64,000 nucleotides of DNA from contig JADKFD010000106.1 in the NCBI GenBank assembly GCA_016717705.1, forward strand, positions 1 to 64,000. Direction: 5' to 3'. This document shows positions 18,636 to 28,169 of the stretch, in pieces (the first letter of the stretch is position 1; each line of letters begins with the position of its first letter). A program made the position numbers and the translations under genes. This DNA comes from Rhodanobacteraceae bacterium. Lineage in GTDB: Bacteria > Pseudomonadota > Gammaproteobacteria > Xanthomonadales > SZUA-5. Under the pieces are notes generated by a model that was not told the origin of the DNA, ran no database searches, and saw nothing but the letters and a program-made list of their open reading frames with translations.

Positions 18636-20517
18636 CTACATCAGCCAGGTACGCGCACCGACCCAGCCGATGCCTGCGGCGTAGGCGGAAAACGCCAGCA
18701 GCGCGGCTGAAGTCAGTCCGGCATGGACGCGCACGAAGCTGCCGGCCTTGCTTGCGCGGATTGCGCGCCACAGCCCGATCGCACTCAGCAGGGGATACAG
18801 CAGGCTGCACAGCAGCACCGTCAGCGAGTATCCGCTGGGCACGGAAAGCGCGCGTATCGCCGCGGTATCGTTGGACATGAAGATGAAAAACGGCAGCACG
18901 AAGGTGATCGCCAGCAGCGTGAATGCGGCAAGCGGAGCGAGGCGCAGCGCAGCGCCGCCGCGATTGGCCAGGCGTCCGCGCGCCCACGCCAGCAGCCAGA
19001 CCGGGGTCATCAAGAGCGCTATCAGGACACCCAGCATCAGCGTTGCCAGCACCGCCACGATGCTGACGGCGCGCCACCACGGCTCGCACACGGTGGCGCC
19101 GGTCGCCGAGACCTTGTAGATCTCGCCGGCGTCTTCCACGAATGCGACATTCGCCATATCGCGATCGGCGCGACGGAACAGATGCGCGCTGGTCGGCAGG
19201 AACTCCTTGCCGCCAATCTTGAGCTTGCCATCTTCCGCGCTGACCAGGGTCAATCCCAGCAGCTCCTGGAACGGGCGCGTGAAGGCGTTGTTCGGCGTCA
19301 CTCTGCGGTAGATGCCGGCGTATCGATCCAGTTGCTGCGGGTCGACCGCAACCGTCGCCGCAACGATCGGCGAAGTTTGCCGCGTGAGATAGCCCTGCAC
19401 CCAGCGCGAAGCGGGACTGGCGAAATCGACGCCCTCGCCACCATTGGCCATCAGCACGTATCCGGAGCGGTTCTGCAGGGTGTAGCCATAGACCGAAGTG
19501 AACGCGTAGATCTGCCCGTTGTGACCGCGAAAAGCTCACGCCCTTGTCCGGGAATGGCGCGTTGCCCAGGCCGTAACTGGCGCCGGTCAAGCCGACGCTG
19601 GCCGCCAATGACGACTCGCCGCGCTCGATGCGTTCCACCGATTGCGCGCTCAGTATCTGGCGGCCGTCGACGCTGCCGCGATCGAGATAGAAACGCACCA
19701 GCTGAGCGAGTTCGACGACGCTGGCATCGAGTGAGCCCGAAGGGCCGAGCACGATGTTCTGGAACGGCAGCGCCCGGCCATCGGCCAGATAGCTCTTGGA
19801 CAGGCGCGCGGCCAGCCCGGGCGTCAGTTCGAAGTCCGCGGTAGGCATGCCCATCGGGCGCAAGACATGTTCGCGCACATAGGCGTTGAATTCCTCGCCA
19901 CTGGCTTTTTCCAGAATGACGCCGGCCACCGCAGGGCCGGCATTGTTGTAGACGGAAAAGCGACCCGGCTTCCAGCGGCTGACGAATTCAGGGCTGGAAA
20001 ACTGCACGCCGCGCGCCAGCGACCAGTCCGCACTGTCCTGCGTCAACACGCGAAACGAGATGTCCGGCCAGCCGGTGGTGTGTTCCAGCAGATGCACCAG
20101 GCGCACTGGATCGCTGGCTTCCCACGGGTTGTCGAATTTCACCTCGGGCGCCAGATCCGCCAGTTTGCCATCCAGCGAGAGCTTTCCAGCCTCGACCGCG
20201 GTCATGATGGCAATGCCGGTCAGGCTTTTTGAAATCGAACCCGCGCGGAAGACCGTGTCGGGCGTCACCGGCGTGTTGGCCGTCGTGTCGGACACGCCGT
20301 AGCCCTGGGCGTAGACCACCACACCGTCCTCGATGATCGCGACTGCCGCGCCGGGAATCGCCGCTTGCTGGAAGATCCTGGCGAGGCCCGCATCGAGTTC
20401 CTGGAGGTTCGCCGGCGGCGGATCTGCATCTCCGGCTTGAGCCGCATCGCCGATCAGCGCCAGCGACACCACGGCCGGGAATAGCAGCACCGATTTCCAC
20501 CGCGACATTCTGTTCAT
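18636..20517 (-). CDS. secreted beta-lactamase-family serine hydrolase with a C-terminal membrane domain, one frameshift
   Basis: Seen: signal peptide (MNRMSRWKSVLLFPAVVSLALIGDAAQA); class C/PBP fold with the catalytic Ser-x-x-Lys in AGSISKSLTG and Tyr-x-Asn in SVYNNAGPA. A frame change near 19535 (four T where three restore VSFRGHNGQIYAF) joins the C-terminal part, which has a 100-residue linker domain and four or five membrane helices (VSIVAVLATLMLGVLIALLMTPVWLLAW ... LLAFSAYAAGIGWVG). About 627 residues when corrected. Family knowledge: includes D-aminopeptidases, esterases and PBP4-like peptidases; bona fide beta-lactamase activity is unlikely. Likely acts in the periplasm, tethered to the inner membrane. 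Start chosen at the first Met before the signal peptide. Confidence 0.8.
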
Positions 20518-20533
20518 CGTTCTGTGCTTTAGT

Positions 20534-20553
20534 GTGTTGGTTAACCATAACAC
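20534..20553. promoter_or_regulatory. palindromic candidate operator upstream of the serine hydrolase gene
   Basis: GTGTT-GGTTAACC-ATAACAC: a perfect 8-bp core palindrome (GGTTAACC) with complementary GTGTT/AACAC ends, only 17 bases upstream of the start at 20517 and AT-rich against its surroundings. Divergent to the pyruvate kinase gene at 20711. A repressor site is inferred. Confidence 0.4.
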
Positions 20554-20710
20554 CAGCGCAGAAGGTCGGACTACGATGACCAACGGCACGGGTGGTGCCT
20601 GGACCCCGGATCCACTTGATCCGATGACCCTGGCGCCCCGCCAGCAGCGCGCCAAGACGCGCCGTTTCTGCCCTACACTCCCGCAACGGCGTGAGGCAAC
20701 GAGGCTACGC

Positions 20711-22357
20711 ATGTCGATCGATATCCAGCAGCAACTGCTGAAGCAACGGCGCACGCGCATCGTCGCCACGGTGGGTCCGGCGTCCAGCGACGGCCACACG
20801 CTGGCAGCGTTGATCCGCGCCGGCGTCGATGTGTTCCGGCTCAACATGTCGCATGGCACGCACGCGGGCCATCGCGCGGCGTACGGCGCGATTCGCGAGG
20901 CCGCCAGCCTGTGCGGGCGCGAGGTGGCGGTGTTGGCGGATCTGTGCGGGCCGAAGATCCGTTGCGGGCTGTTCGAGGGCGATCGCATCGATCTGGTGAC
21001 CGGGTCGGAAGTGCTGGTGACCACGCGCCAGGTGCTCGGCAAGCCCGGCCTGATTCCCTCGCAATACGCCGCGCTGCACGAGGACGTGCGCCCCGGCGCG
21101 CGCATCCTGCTCGACGATGGCAATCTGGAGTTGCGCGTCGAGGCGGTCGACGGGCAGGACGTGCGCTGCCACGTGGTCCAAGGCGGCGTGTTGAAGAACA
21201 AGAAGGGCATCAATCTGCCCGATGTGGCGGTGTCGGCGCCCGCGCTCACCGCGCAGGATCGCGAGGATGCGCGCTTCAGCCTGGCCCTCGGCGTCGACTA
21301 TCTGGCGTTGTCCTTCGTGCGCCACGCCAGCGACATCCTCGAGTTGCGCGCGCTGATCGCCGACAGCGGCAGCGGCGCCGACACCGAGATCATCGCCAAG
21401 ATCGAAAAGCCCGAAGCGCTGGTCGAGATCGAGGCGATCCTCGACGCCGCCGACGGCATCATGGTTGCGCGCGGCGATCTGGGCGTGGAACTGCCCGCCG
21501 AGAGCGTACCGTTCATCCAGAGCGAGCTGATCGACCGCGCGCGCGCCCGCTGCAAGCCGGTGATCGTCGCCACCCAGATGCTGGAATCGATGATCGGCAA
21601 TCCGCGCCCGACGCGTGCTGAAGTGTCGGATGTGTCGACCGCCGTCATGGCCGGCGCCGATGCGGTGATGTTGTCCGCGGAAACCGCCTCGGGCGCCTTT
21701 CCGGTGCAGGCGGTGGCGACCATGGACCGCGTCGCCCGCCAGACCGAAGCCTATCTGTGGCGCCACGGCGCTTTCGAGTCGATCCTCGATGGCCCGTCCC
21801 GGTCGGCGCCCATTCCGCTCGCCGAGGCCTTCGCCAAAGCGACCTCACAACTCTCGCGCGACCTGCAGGTGCGGGCGATCTTCGTGGCGACCCACATGGG
21901 CGACAGTGCCCGCCGCGTGTCGTCCGGGCGTCCGGCAGCGCCGATCATTGCCGTGTCATCCGAGCTGCGCACGGTGCGTCGCATGTGTCTGCTGTGGGGC
22001 GTGGTCCCCGGCGCGGTGAGCCCCGAGGCACTGCAGCTGGTGAGCAGTCAGTGGCAAGAGCTGCGAGCGCGCCGTCCGCCGCTCCTGCCACTTACCACTT
22101 ACCACTTACACCTCGCCGTGCGCACACCCCGCAACATCCGGACAAACGCCTGCACGCTCCTGCCAAACGCAGTTCCGGCCTGCCCGCTACGGTTGCAGCA
22201 CCTGATTCGGGAGCTGTCCGATGCGCGCACTGCTTGTTCTGGCCCTGCTGGCCGCCGAAGGCCACGCCGCCACGTTCACTGTCACCTCCGCTGCCGACAC
22301 CAGTGGCGCCACCTGCGGCGCCACCTGCACCTTGCGCCAGGCACTGAGCGCGGCTAA
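20711..22357 (+). CDS. pyk: pyruvate kinase with a truncated, replaced C-terminal domain
   Basis: Seen: a conventional PK core, TRIVATVGPASS (about 14-25), VDVFRLNMSHG, VLADLCGPKIRCG, KGINLPDVAVSAPALT, IIAKIEKPEAL, GIMVARGDLGVELPAE, PVIVATQMLESMI, PTRAEVSDVSTAVMAGADAVMLSAETASG. It should end with about 60 more residues of the C-terminal domain (the GDTVVIVAG-type strand), but after LLWGVVPGAVSPEALQLVSSQW (about 22050) the homology stops in any frame. The reading frame then runs through a 7-bp triplicate (CCACTTA, 22088-22110) and 137 bases into the next gene before stopping at 22357. Reaction: PEP + ADP to pyruvate + ATP; allosteric-site loss might alter regulation. The tail beyond about residue 455 is probably junk. 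Confidence 0.8.
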   Translation: MSIDIQQQLLKQRRTRIVATVGPASSDGHTLAALIRAGVDVFRLNMSHGTHAGHRAAYGAIREAASLCGREVAVLADLCGPKIRCGLFEGDRIDLVTGSEVLVTTRQVLGKPGLIPSQYAALHEDVRPGARILLDDGNLELRVEAVDGQDVRCHVVQGGVLKNKKGINLPDVAVSAPALTAQDREDARFSLALGVDYLALSFVRHASDILELRALIADSGSGADTEIIAKIEKPEALVEIEAILDAADGIMVARGDLGVELPAESVPFIQSELIDRARARCKPVIVATQMLESMIGNPRPTRAEVSDVSTAVMAGADAVMLSAETASGAFPVQAVATMDRVARQTEAYLWRHGAFESILDGPSRSAPIPLAEAFAKATSQLSRDLQVRAIFVATHMGDSARRVSSGRPAAPIIAVSSELRTVRRMCLLWGVVPGAVSPEALQLVSSQWQELRARRPPLLPLTTYHLHLAVRTPRNIRTNACTLLPNAVPACPLRLQHLIRELSDARTACSGPAGRRRPRRHVHCHLRCRHQWRHLRRHLHLAPGTERG

Positions 22358-25300
22358 CGCCAGCGCCGGGGCCGACACCATTGCCTTCAACATCCCCGGC
22401 GCCGGTCCGCACCGGATCAGCATCGCCAGCACGCTGCCGTCTGCCAGTGCGGTCGTGATCGACGGTTACTCCCAGCCGGGCGCGTCGGCCAATAGCGATC
22501 CGCTGGCCAGCAATGCCGTGCTCAAGATCATCGTCGACGCGCGCAATCTTCCCGCGGCAATATCGGTTGGCGGTCTCCGGCGGCAGTACGCTGCGCGGCG
22601 TGTCGGTGGTCGCCCCGCCGAACAATGTCGCGATCGATCTGGGCAGCGGAAACGTACGCGGCTGCTGGTTCAATGTCGAACCGGACGGCGTTACCGTGGT
22701 CAGCAATGGGACGGCTGCCTGCTGACCGCGGGTCAGACCGCCAGCGTGGGCGGATCCCTGCCCGCCGATCGCAATGTATTCGCAGCAACCGGGGCGGCGG
22801 CCAGCGCCATCCTCGCCGGCGCTGGCGGAGCGCACACCGTGCAAGGCAATCTGATCGGCCTGCGTCCGGACGGGCAGACACCCGGCGCCGTGGGACAGGC
22901 CGTCGTTTCCAGCGCCATCAGCGCCGGCCAGCTGCTGATCGACAACACCATTGCCTGCACCGTCAACGCGGTGGCCATGCAGAGCTACGGCGGCGTGATC
23001 CAGAACAATCGGCTGGGCACCACGGTCAGCGGAGGCGACCCGGGGTGCACTACCGGCCGCCTGTCGACTGGCAGCGGGCAACGCTACAGCGGCAACACCT
23101 TCGGCTACTTCAACAGCACGCCAGTGAGCCTGGCCAGCAACCTGAGCGGCGTGGTCTTTCGCAACAACCGCATCATCGACGTCGACGCGGTGCCCTTCGA
23201 CCTCAATGGCAACGGCTTCACGCCGAACGATGCGGACGACAGCGATACCGGTGCCAACGGATTGCAGAACTACGCGGTGGTCAGCGACGCGAGAATCCTC
23301 GATGCGGACCATCTGCAGCTGTCGGGAACGCTGCGTTCCACCGCCAATACCAGCTTCGCGCTCGACTTCTACGCCAGCAGCGAGGTCAGCCGCGCCGCTT
23401 TCGGCTTCTTCGCATTGGCCAATGCTGAGCGGGTGTCGACCAGCGGCGTGACCGTCACCACCGATGCGTCGGGTCTGGCGAGCTTCGGTCCGGTCAGCGT
23501 GGCTTTCGATGGCAGCGGCGTCATGGGCGTGGTCAGCACGACCGCAACCCGGCTGGACAGCAATGGCAATGCGGTGGAAACCAGCGAATACGGCGAAGCG
23601 CGCGCGACCTACAGCGCCGGCAGCGGCGATTTCGTGGTTACCAACACCAATATCGGCGGTCCTGGATCGCTGCTGCGCGCGCTGCTGGAAGCCGAGGCGC
23701 GGCCCGACGGCGCTGGTCGCGACCGCATCACCTTCAACATCCCGGGTGGCGGGCCACATACGCTGTCGACCGGCGTGCTGACGACGATGCAGTTTGCCGG
23801 CAAGCTGGAACTCGATGGAATGACGCAACCGGGCTCGGTCGCCAACACCTCCAGCAGCGATATCAATGCGCAACTGAAGATCGACATCAACGGCAGCAAG
23901 CTCGATTTCAACCACGCCGATTCACTGGTACGCGGCGTGATCATGCGCGGCCCCAGCGCGCTGCTGTCCCTCATCGGCGGCGGCAGTGTCGAGGGCAGCT
24001 TCATCGGCGTCAGTGCGGACGGTCTCAGCCTGGCCACCACGCCCGGCAACACGACGCAGATCAACTGCCTCGCCGGCTGTCGCATCGGCGGGCCGGCGCC
24101 AGCGCAGCGCAACTTGATCGGCTGCCCACAGCAGAACGCGATGAGTTGCATCAACGTCGGCGCCGCCAACGCGCGCGTGGAGGGCAATCTGATCGGGGTG
24201 GCGCGCGATGGTCTGACCCGGCTGGTGACGCCGACTGACCCCGGCGCGAGCCAGGTATTCACTGCGATCGAACTGCAGGCGGGCAACGCTCAGATCGTCG
24301 GCAACACCATCGGCGGCTTCACCAAGGGCATCCGCCTGCTGTTCAACAATCACCTGATCCAGAACAACCGCATCGGCGTCGGCGTCGACGGCCTCAGCAG
24401 CATCGCCAATGCACGCAACGGCATCGAAATCAGCGGCTCTGGCGTGCGCGTGCTCGGCAACCACTTCGCCAACAACGTTCGCGATGGCGTGCTGGTGCGC
24501 AATGGCAGCACCCTGGTCACCATGGTCGAGAACACCTTCAGCGCCAACGGCGAGCAGGCCATTGATCTTGACGTCTCCAACACCACCAATGGCGACGGCG
24601 TCAGCGCCAATGACCCGCTGGATGCCGACGCCGGCCCGAACACCGGGCAGAACTTCCCGGTACTCTCGCAAGTACGCCGCGATGCCAACGGCGTAACCGC
24701 CAGCGTCAGCCTGAACTCCACGCCCAGCCAGAGCTTCCGTCTGCGCTACTGCTATGTGGCCACGCCCGACCAGAGCGGCAACGGCGAGTGCGACCAGCCG
24801 ATCGTCGGCGTACTGCAAACCGTCAGCACCGACGCCAACGGCAATTTCAGCGGCACCACGCCGGTATTGCCGGCGACTACGCTGACTCACCTCACCGCGA
24901 CCGCCGCCTTGGTCGCCGGCATCTTCGAGGGCACCAGCGAGTTCGCGCAGAGTGCGCGAATTGCCGATGTGACCACCACCACCATCACCGCGGACACCCC
25001 GGACCCGTCTACCTTCGGCCAGGCCATCAACGTCGCCGTCACCGTTGCCGGGCTTTCGACCACGCCCACCGGGACGGTCAACGTCGCCAGCTCCAATGGT
25101 GGCAGTTGCACGATCAATCTGAGCGCGGGCAGCGGCAACTGTGCGCTGACACCCTCGGGCGCCGGTGCGATCACGTTGACCGCCGACTACGTGGGCAATG
25201 CCGAATTTGCCGCAAGCAGCGACGGCGAAATGCATACCGTCTCGCCGGCATCCACCACCACGACGATCCTGAGCGACACCCCCGACCCATCCACCTTCGG

Positions 25301-26138
25301 CGATGCCATCACCGTCAGCTATCGCGTCCAGAGCACACCTGCGGCCAGTGGCACGGTGACGGTCAGCGATGGCGTCGCGCAGTGCCAGGGGTCGGTCGGC
25401 GCCGGCGGCAACGGCTCGTGCGTATTGACACCCGCTGCCGGCGGCGGCCTCACGCTGACCGCCAGCTATGCCGGCAGCAGCAACTTCGGTGCCTCCAACG
25501 ACACCGAGGCACACACGGTCAATGCCGTGGCCAGCACCCTGGCCATCCTCAGCGACACACCCGACCCCAGCGTTGCCGGACAGCCAGTCAACGTCGCCGC
25601 GCAATTGACCAGCGGCGTCGGCGCTCCGGCAGGCCCGATCGTCATCAGCGACGGCGCCGGCGCCGCGTGCCAGATCAGCGGCGCAAACGGCAACTGCAAC
25701 CTGATTCCGATCAACGCCGGCGCGATCACCTTGCGCGCCGATTTCGCCGGCAGCGGAACACATCTGCCCAGCACCGCAGCAAGTCCGCACAGCGTCGACC
25801 GCGCGGCAACCACGCTTTCGCCTGCGACGCCAGTCGGCGCCGACGGCGGCGCAGCGCGACAGTTCGCGCCGATGCGCTTTGCCGTGAGCGTCAGCGTCAG
25901 CGCGCCGGGCGCTGGCGTGCCCACCGGCAGCATCACCGTCACCGGCACCCCCGGCGTCGAGGTGTGCGTCATCACCCTGCCCGCCGCCAGTTGTGATCTG
26001 ATCGTGCAGACCCCCGGCACGCGCACCTTCGACGTCGCCTATGCCGGCGACAGCCGCTTCCTGGCGAGCACCACGCAGGTCAGCGCACAGGTCCTGCCCG
26101 ATGCGCTGTTCGGCAGCCGCTTCGAAGAGGATGAGTAG
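22221..26138 (+). CDS. giant secreted CSLREA/beta-helix protein with tandem Ig-like domains and a GFE-type tail
   Basis: Seen: signal peptide MRALLVLALLAAEGHA; a CSLREA-type opening (TFTVTSAADTSGATCG, CTLRQALSAANA). Parallel beta-helix runs follow to about residue 900, with NxIxGN-like rungs (VEGNLIGVARDG, IVGNTIGGF, IQNNRIGVG). Three or four Ig-like repeats of about 90 residues come next (TPDPSTFGQAINVAV, TPDPSTFGDAITVSY, TPDPSVAGQPVNVAA), ending LPDALFGSRFEEDE. Residues near 118-168 (22575-22725) are out of frame; the adjacent frame supplies GGSTLRGVSVVAPPNNVAIDLGSG, so two opposite indels compensate. Inferred: cell-surface or released adhesin/matrix protein. The start overlaps the extended pyruvate kinase frame. 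Confidence 0.8.
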   Translation: MRALLVLALLAAEGHAATFTVTSAADTSGATCGATCTLRQALSAANASAGADTIAFNIPGAGPHRISIASTLPSASAVVIDGYSQPGASANSDPLASNAVLKIIVDARNLPAAISVGGLRRQYAARRVGGRPAEQCRDRSGQRKRTRLLVQCRTGRRYRGQQWDGCLLTAGQTASVGGSLPADRNVFAATGAAASAILAGAGGAHTVQGNLIGLRPDGQTPGAVGQAVVSSAISAGQLLIDNTIACTVNAVAMQSYGGVIQNNRLGTTVSGGDPGCTTGRLSTGSGQRYSGNTFGYFNSTPVSLASNLSGVVFRNNRIIDVDAVPFDLNGNGFTPNDADDSDTGANGLQNYAVVSDARILDADHLQLSGTLRSTANTSFALDFYASSEVSRAAFGFFALANAERVSTSGVTVTTDASGLASFGPVSVAFDGSGVMGVVSTTATRLDSNGNAVETSEYGEARATYSAGSGDFVVTNTNIGGPGSLLRALLEAEARPDGAGRDRITFNIPGGGPHTLSTGVLTTMQFAGKLELDGMTQPGSVANTSSSDINAQLKIDINGSKLDFNHADSLVRGVIMRGPSALLSLIGGGSVEGSFIGVSADGLSLATTPGNTTQINCLAGCRIGGPAPAQRNLIGCPQQNAMSCINVGAANARVEGNLIGVARDGLTRLVTPTDPGASQVFTAIELQAGNAQIVGNTIGGFTKGIRLLFNNHLIQNNRIGVGVDGLSSIANARNGIEISGSGVRVLGNHFANNVRDGVLVRNGSTLVTMVENTFSANGEQAIDLDVSNTTNGDGVSANDPLDADAGPNTGQNFPVLSQVRRDANGVTASVSLNSTPSQSFRLRYCYVATPDQSGNGECDQPIVGVLQTVSTDANGNFSGTTPVLPATTLTHLTATAALVAGIFEGTSEFAQSARIADVTTTTITADTPDPSTFGQAINVAVTVAGLSTTPTGTVNVASSNGGSCTINLSAGSGNCALTPSGAGAITLTADYVGNAEFAASSDGEMHTVSPASTTTTILSDTPDPSTFGDAITVSYRVQSTPAASGTVTVSDGVAQCQGSVGAGGNGSCVLTPAAGGGLTLTASYAGSSNFGASNDTEAHTVNAVASTLAILSDTPDPSVAGQPVNVAAQLTSGVGAPAGPIVISDGAGAACQISGANGNCNLIPINAGAITLRADFAGSGTHLPSTAASPHSVDRAATTLSPATPVGADGGAARQFAPMRFAVSVSVSAPGAGVPTGSITVTGTPGVEVCVITLPAASCDLIVQTPGTRTFDVAYAGDSRFLASTTQVSAQVLPDALFGSRFEEDE

Positions 26139-26143
26139 GCGCG

Positions 26144-26176
26144 GTCGACGACTTCCTCAGAACCGGCTTCGAATAG
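26144..26176 (+). other. second GFE tail in another frame just after the stop of the beta-helix protein
   Basis: The bases after the stop at 26136-26138 read VDDFLRTGFE-stop in the next frame (stop at 26174-26176). This is closer to the FxNGFE tails at 38589, 51381 and 51527 than the LFGSRFEEDE of the open frame, so a one-base error could have hidden the true end. Confidence 0.4.
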
Positions 26177-26230
26177 CGTGGACCGCGAGCGCGGCGAACA
26201 CCAACGCCGCTGAACGCCGCTGAGTCCGAT

Positions 26231-26288
26231 CGGCCACAACGGCCTACGACCGCGCCAGAGCCAAACCGCCGTAGGCCGGTGTGGCCCG
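26231..26288. repeat. imperfect inverted repeat in the gap 26139-26462
   Basis: CGGCCACAACGGCCTACG (26231-26248) pairs with CGTAGGCCGGTGTGGCCCG (26270-26288) across a 21-base loop. Possible terminator or REP-like element after the beta-helix gene. Apart from the tail remnant and a ribosome binding site (AGGGAG) before 26463, nothing else is seen in the 324-bp gap. Confidence 0.5.
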
Positions 26289-26462
26289 CGCCAACGGGTC
26301 CGACACTCGCCCTATGCCCCGCACGGGGCTCACCGGCGCTTTGCGGCGTGGCAGTAATGACCGCCCGATTGCGTATAGCCACTCAACCACGGTTGTCGCG
26401 CTGGACTTTCCAGCGCGCAGCCGCTCATCGCCGTCGCCGTCAGCAAGCCAGGGAGATACCCA

Positions 26463-26834
26463 GTGGCCAATATCAGCAGCGTCCTCGACACCATCGAGCT
26501 ACGCGACCTCGAAGACAATTCCAAGCTCAGTGTCATCGTCCAATCCTGCACCGAGCTCGGCAACAGCGCCGCGCCCGGCCTGCAGGTCGGCTATCTCGGC
26601 TACATCCTCAATCTGGAACCGCTGGGCGTCGAGCGCTGGGCCTATCAGGCGCGCAAGGCGGGCCAGGACGTCTTCCTGCTCGAAGATCACTCGTGGAACG
26701 TGCACGCGGACCAGTACATCCGCAATTTCCTGGTGCTCGGCGATCCCCTCAAGCTGCGGGTGGAGGTCAAGACGCGCAGCCGGGCCACGCCGGTCACCCG
26801 GGAATACGCACTGCCGTTCAAGGTCGAGGAGTGA
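26463..26834 (+). CDS. conserved-looking 123-residue protein of unknown function
   Basis: Not recognised. Seen: GTG start after CAGGGAGATACCCA; no signal peptide or membrane segment. The body is compact and mixed alpha/beta: ISSVLDTIELRDLEDNSKLS, VGYLGYILNLEPLGVERWAYQ, FLLEDHSWNVHADQYIRNFLV, LKLRVEVKTRS. Charge and hydrophobic periodicity suit a soluble beta-rich domain. It stops 4 bases before the ATG of the next gene, so the two almost certainly form one operon and may work together. No mobile-element or toxin-antitoxin motif was seen. Intact. Confidence 0.7.
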   Translation: MANISSVLDTIELRDLEDNSKLSVIVQSCTELGNSAAPGLQVGYLGYILNLEPLGVERWAYQARKAGQDVFLLEDHSWNVHADQYIRNFLVLGDPLKLRVEVKTRSRATPVTREYALPFKVEE

Positions 26835-26838
26835 GCCG

Positions 26839-27843
26839 ATGGCAGCAGACCTCATGGCAGCCTGGTACATCAAGACCCGCGCCGAGTTTTTCGCCGTGCT
26901 CGCGCGGACCCTGGAGTCTGCCAGGCGGCGCAGCGCGGGCAGTCCGTTCTGGGCCCATGCATCCGTCACGGCGCAGTTGCAGGCGATGACGGACTGGACG
27001 GCCGCAGGGCGGACTCCGACGGCCGAGGAACAGGACCGCATCACGATCGGCCATATCGCGGTCCGTGAGTTCGACTCGGAACCCGAGGGCGAGGAAGCCG
27101 AGTTCATTGAATGTCTGGTCCAGCTTGCCGGCTACTTCGAGGAATGGCCCGACGATCCCCACGCAGCGCCAGAGAACGCGCCGTCCCTGTCGCCGGGACT
27201 GACGCTGCTGCTGCAGCGCCGGATCGGCCTGATGTCCTCCGCCATGCATCTGCCGGCAGGAGCCGCCACTCAGTCATCCCTGCGCGCCGCCCTCGGCGCC
27301 AACGCCGATCACGTCCGCCTGCCCGGATTGCCGGACGAGTTGAACCCCCTGGTACTCGATCACGCGCGCGTCGAGGCTTTCGTCGAAGGACTGGTGCGCC
27401 AGCCGGACAAGGTGCTCAAGCAACTCGAGAGTCGTTGGCTGGCGCTCGGCGTGGAAGGACTGTACCTGTCTGCGGCGAGCCCGGTCGAGGCCGACGCGAT
27501 TGCGGGCGGCTACGAACTGCTGGTCCCTGACGAGGAAGGCAGCGTGGTCCAGGCAAGCATGCGCGTGCCGCTGCGGCGAGCCTACGCGCAAAGCGTGGTG
27601 GCGCGCGCAAAGGCCGCGCTCGCCGAATTCGAGGCCGAGGTAAGGACGCTGGAAGCAAGCGGCGCGATCCCATCGGCGCTGATGCTGGCCAAGTGGCGCC
27701 GATTCGCCGCCGCGTCGGTCTGGCGCAGCACCGCCAGATCCCTGGCCGAGCAGAGCGCGAAATTCAAGGGCGATTTCAAGAACGCAGCGGACACCGTCCG
27801 ACGCTACGTGATGCCGCCCTGGGCGAGTTTGCCCCCGCGGTGA
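26839..27843 (+). CDS. 334-residue soluble helical protein of unknown function, second gene of the operon
   Basis: Not recognised. Seen: start MAADLMAAWYIKTRAEFFAVL; predominantly helical and acidic in the middle (REFDSEPEGEEAEFIECLVQLAGYFEEWPDD). A mid-region follows (LPAGAATQSSLRAALGANADHV, LNPLVLDHARVEAFVEGLVRQPDKVLKQLESRW), then a long C-terminal amphipathic helix (RRAYAQSVVARAKAALAEFEAEVRTLEASG) and a basic end. No signal peptide or transmembrane segment. It follows the preceding gene after 4 bases. The segment spanning VEGLYLSAASPVEADAIAGGYELLVPDEEGS looks like a small beta domain. The pair is intact while surrounding genes are often broken, which suggests real coding function. Confidence 0.65.
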   Translation: MAADLMAAWYIKTRAEFFAVLARTLESARRRSAGSPFWAHASVTAQLQAMTDWTAAGRTPTAEEQDRITIGHIAVREFDSEPEGEEAEFIECLVQLAGYFEEWPDDPHAAPENAPSLSPGLTLLLQRRIGLMSSAMHLPAGAATQSSLRAALGANADHVRLPGLPDELNPLVLDHARVEAFVEGLVRQPDKVLKQLESRWLALGVEGLYLSAASPVEADAIAGGYELLVPDEEGSVVQASMRVPLRRAYAQSVVARAKAALAEFEAEVRTLEASGAIPSALMLAKWRRFAAASVWRSTARSLAEQSAKFKGDFKNAADTVRRYVMPPWASLPPR

Positions 27844-28169
27844 TTTCGCCTGAGCTCGTCGCGCGGGCATTCGGACCAGGGCGACCACGGATATGCAGCA
27901 TGGGTTCTCGATCGCTCGCATCGTCGTCGCACGCGAGCCATGCCGCGGCGCTCTTGCACTGAGCCACAGCCGGATACCGCTGTCCGGGGGATGGCACGGT
28001 TCGGGTGCAGCTTGAAGAGGACAGCGCGTTCGCTTCCGGCACTGGAGCGTCCGCTTTCGCGCGTCACCCGCGCGCCTGACCCCGATACATCGCGCTGTAA
28101 CAAGTTGGCATGGATGGTGCAGTCCCGCTTCCGAAGGTCCGACCGGACCCCAGTACTCGGGAGCTCGAC
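27844..28169. other. gene-free stretch of 326 bp
   Basis: No convincing gene, repeat or terminator. It precedes the permease gene at 28170, whose ribosome binding site CGGGAG is at 28159-28164, and so probably holds its promoter; a frame starting upstream at 28110 is in phase but its N-terminus is unlike the family. Confidence 0.4.

Noticed and set aside
22088..22112. CCACTTA triplicate as a regulatory iteron
   Set aside because: Too short and inside the aberrant pyruvate kinase tail; more likely replication slippage at a junction.
22092..23915. Long minus-strand open frame (and others at 23922-25790) over the beta-helix protein
   Set aside because: Antisense shadows with repetitive Gly/Ala/Val composition and no domain motifs.
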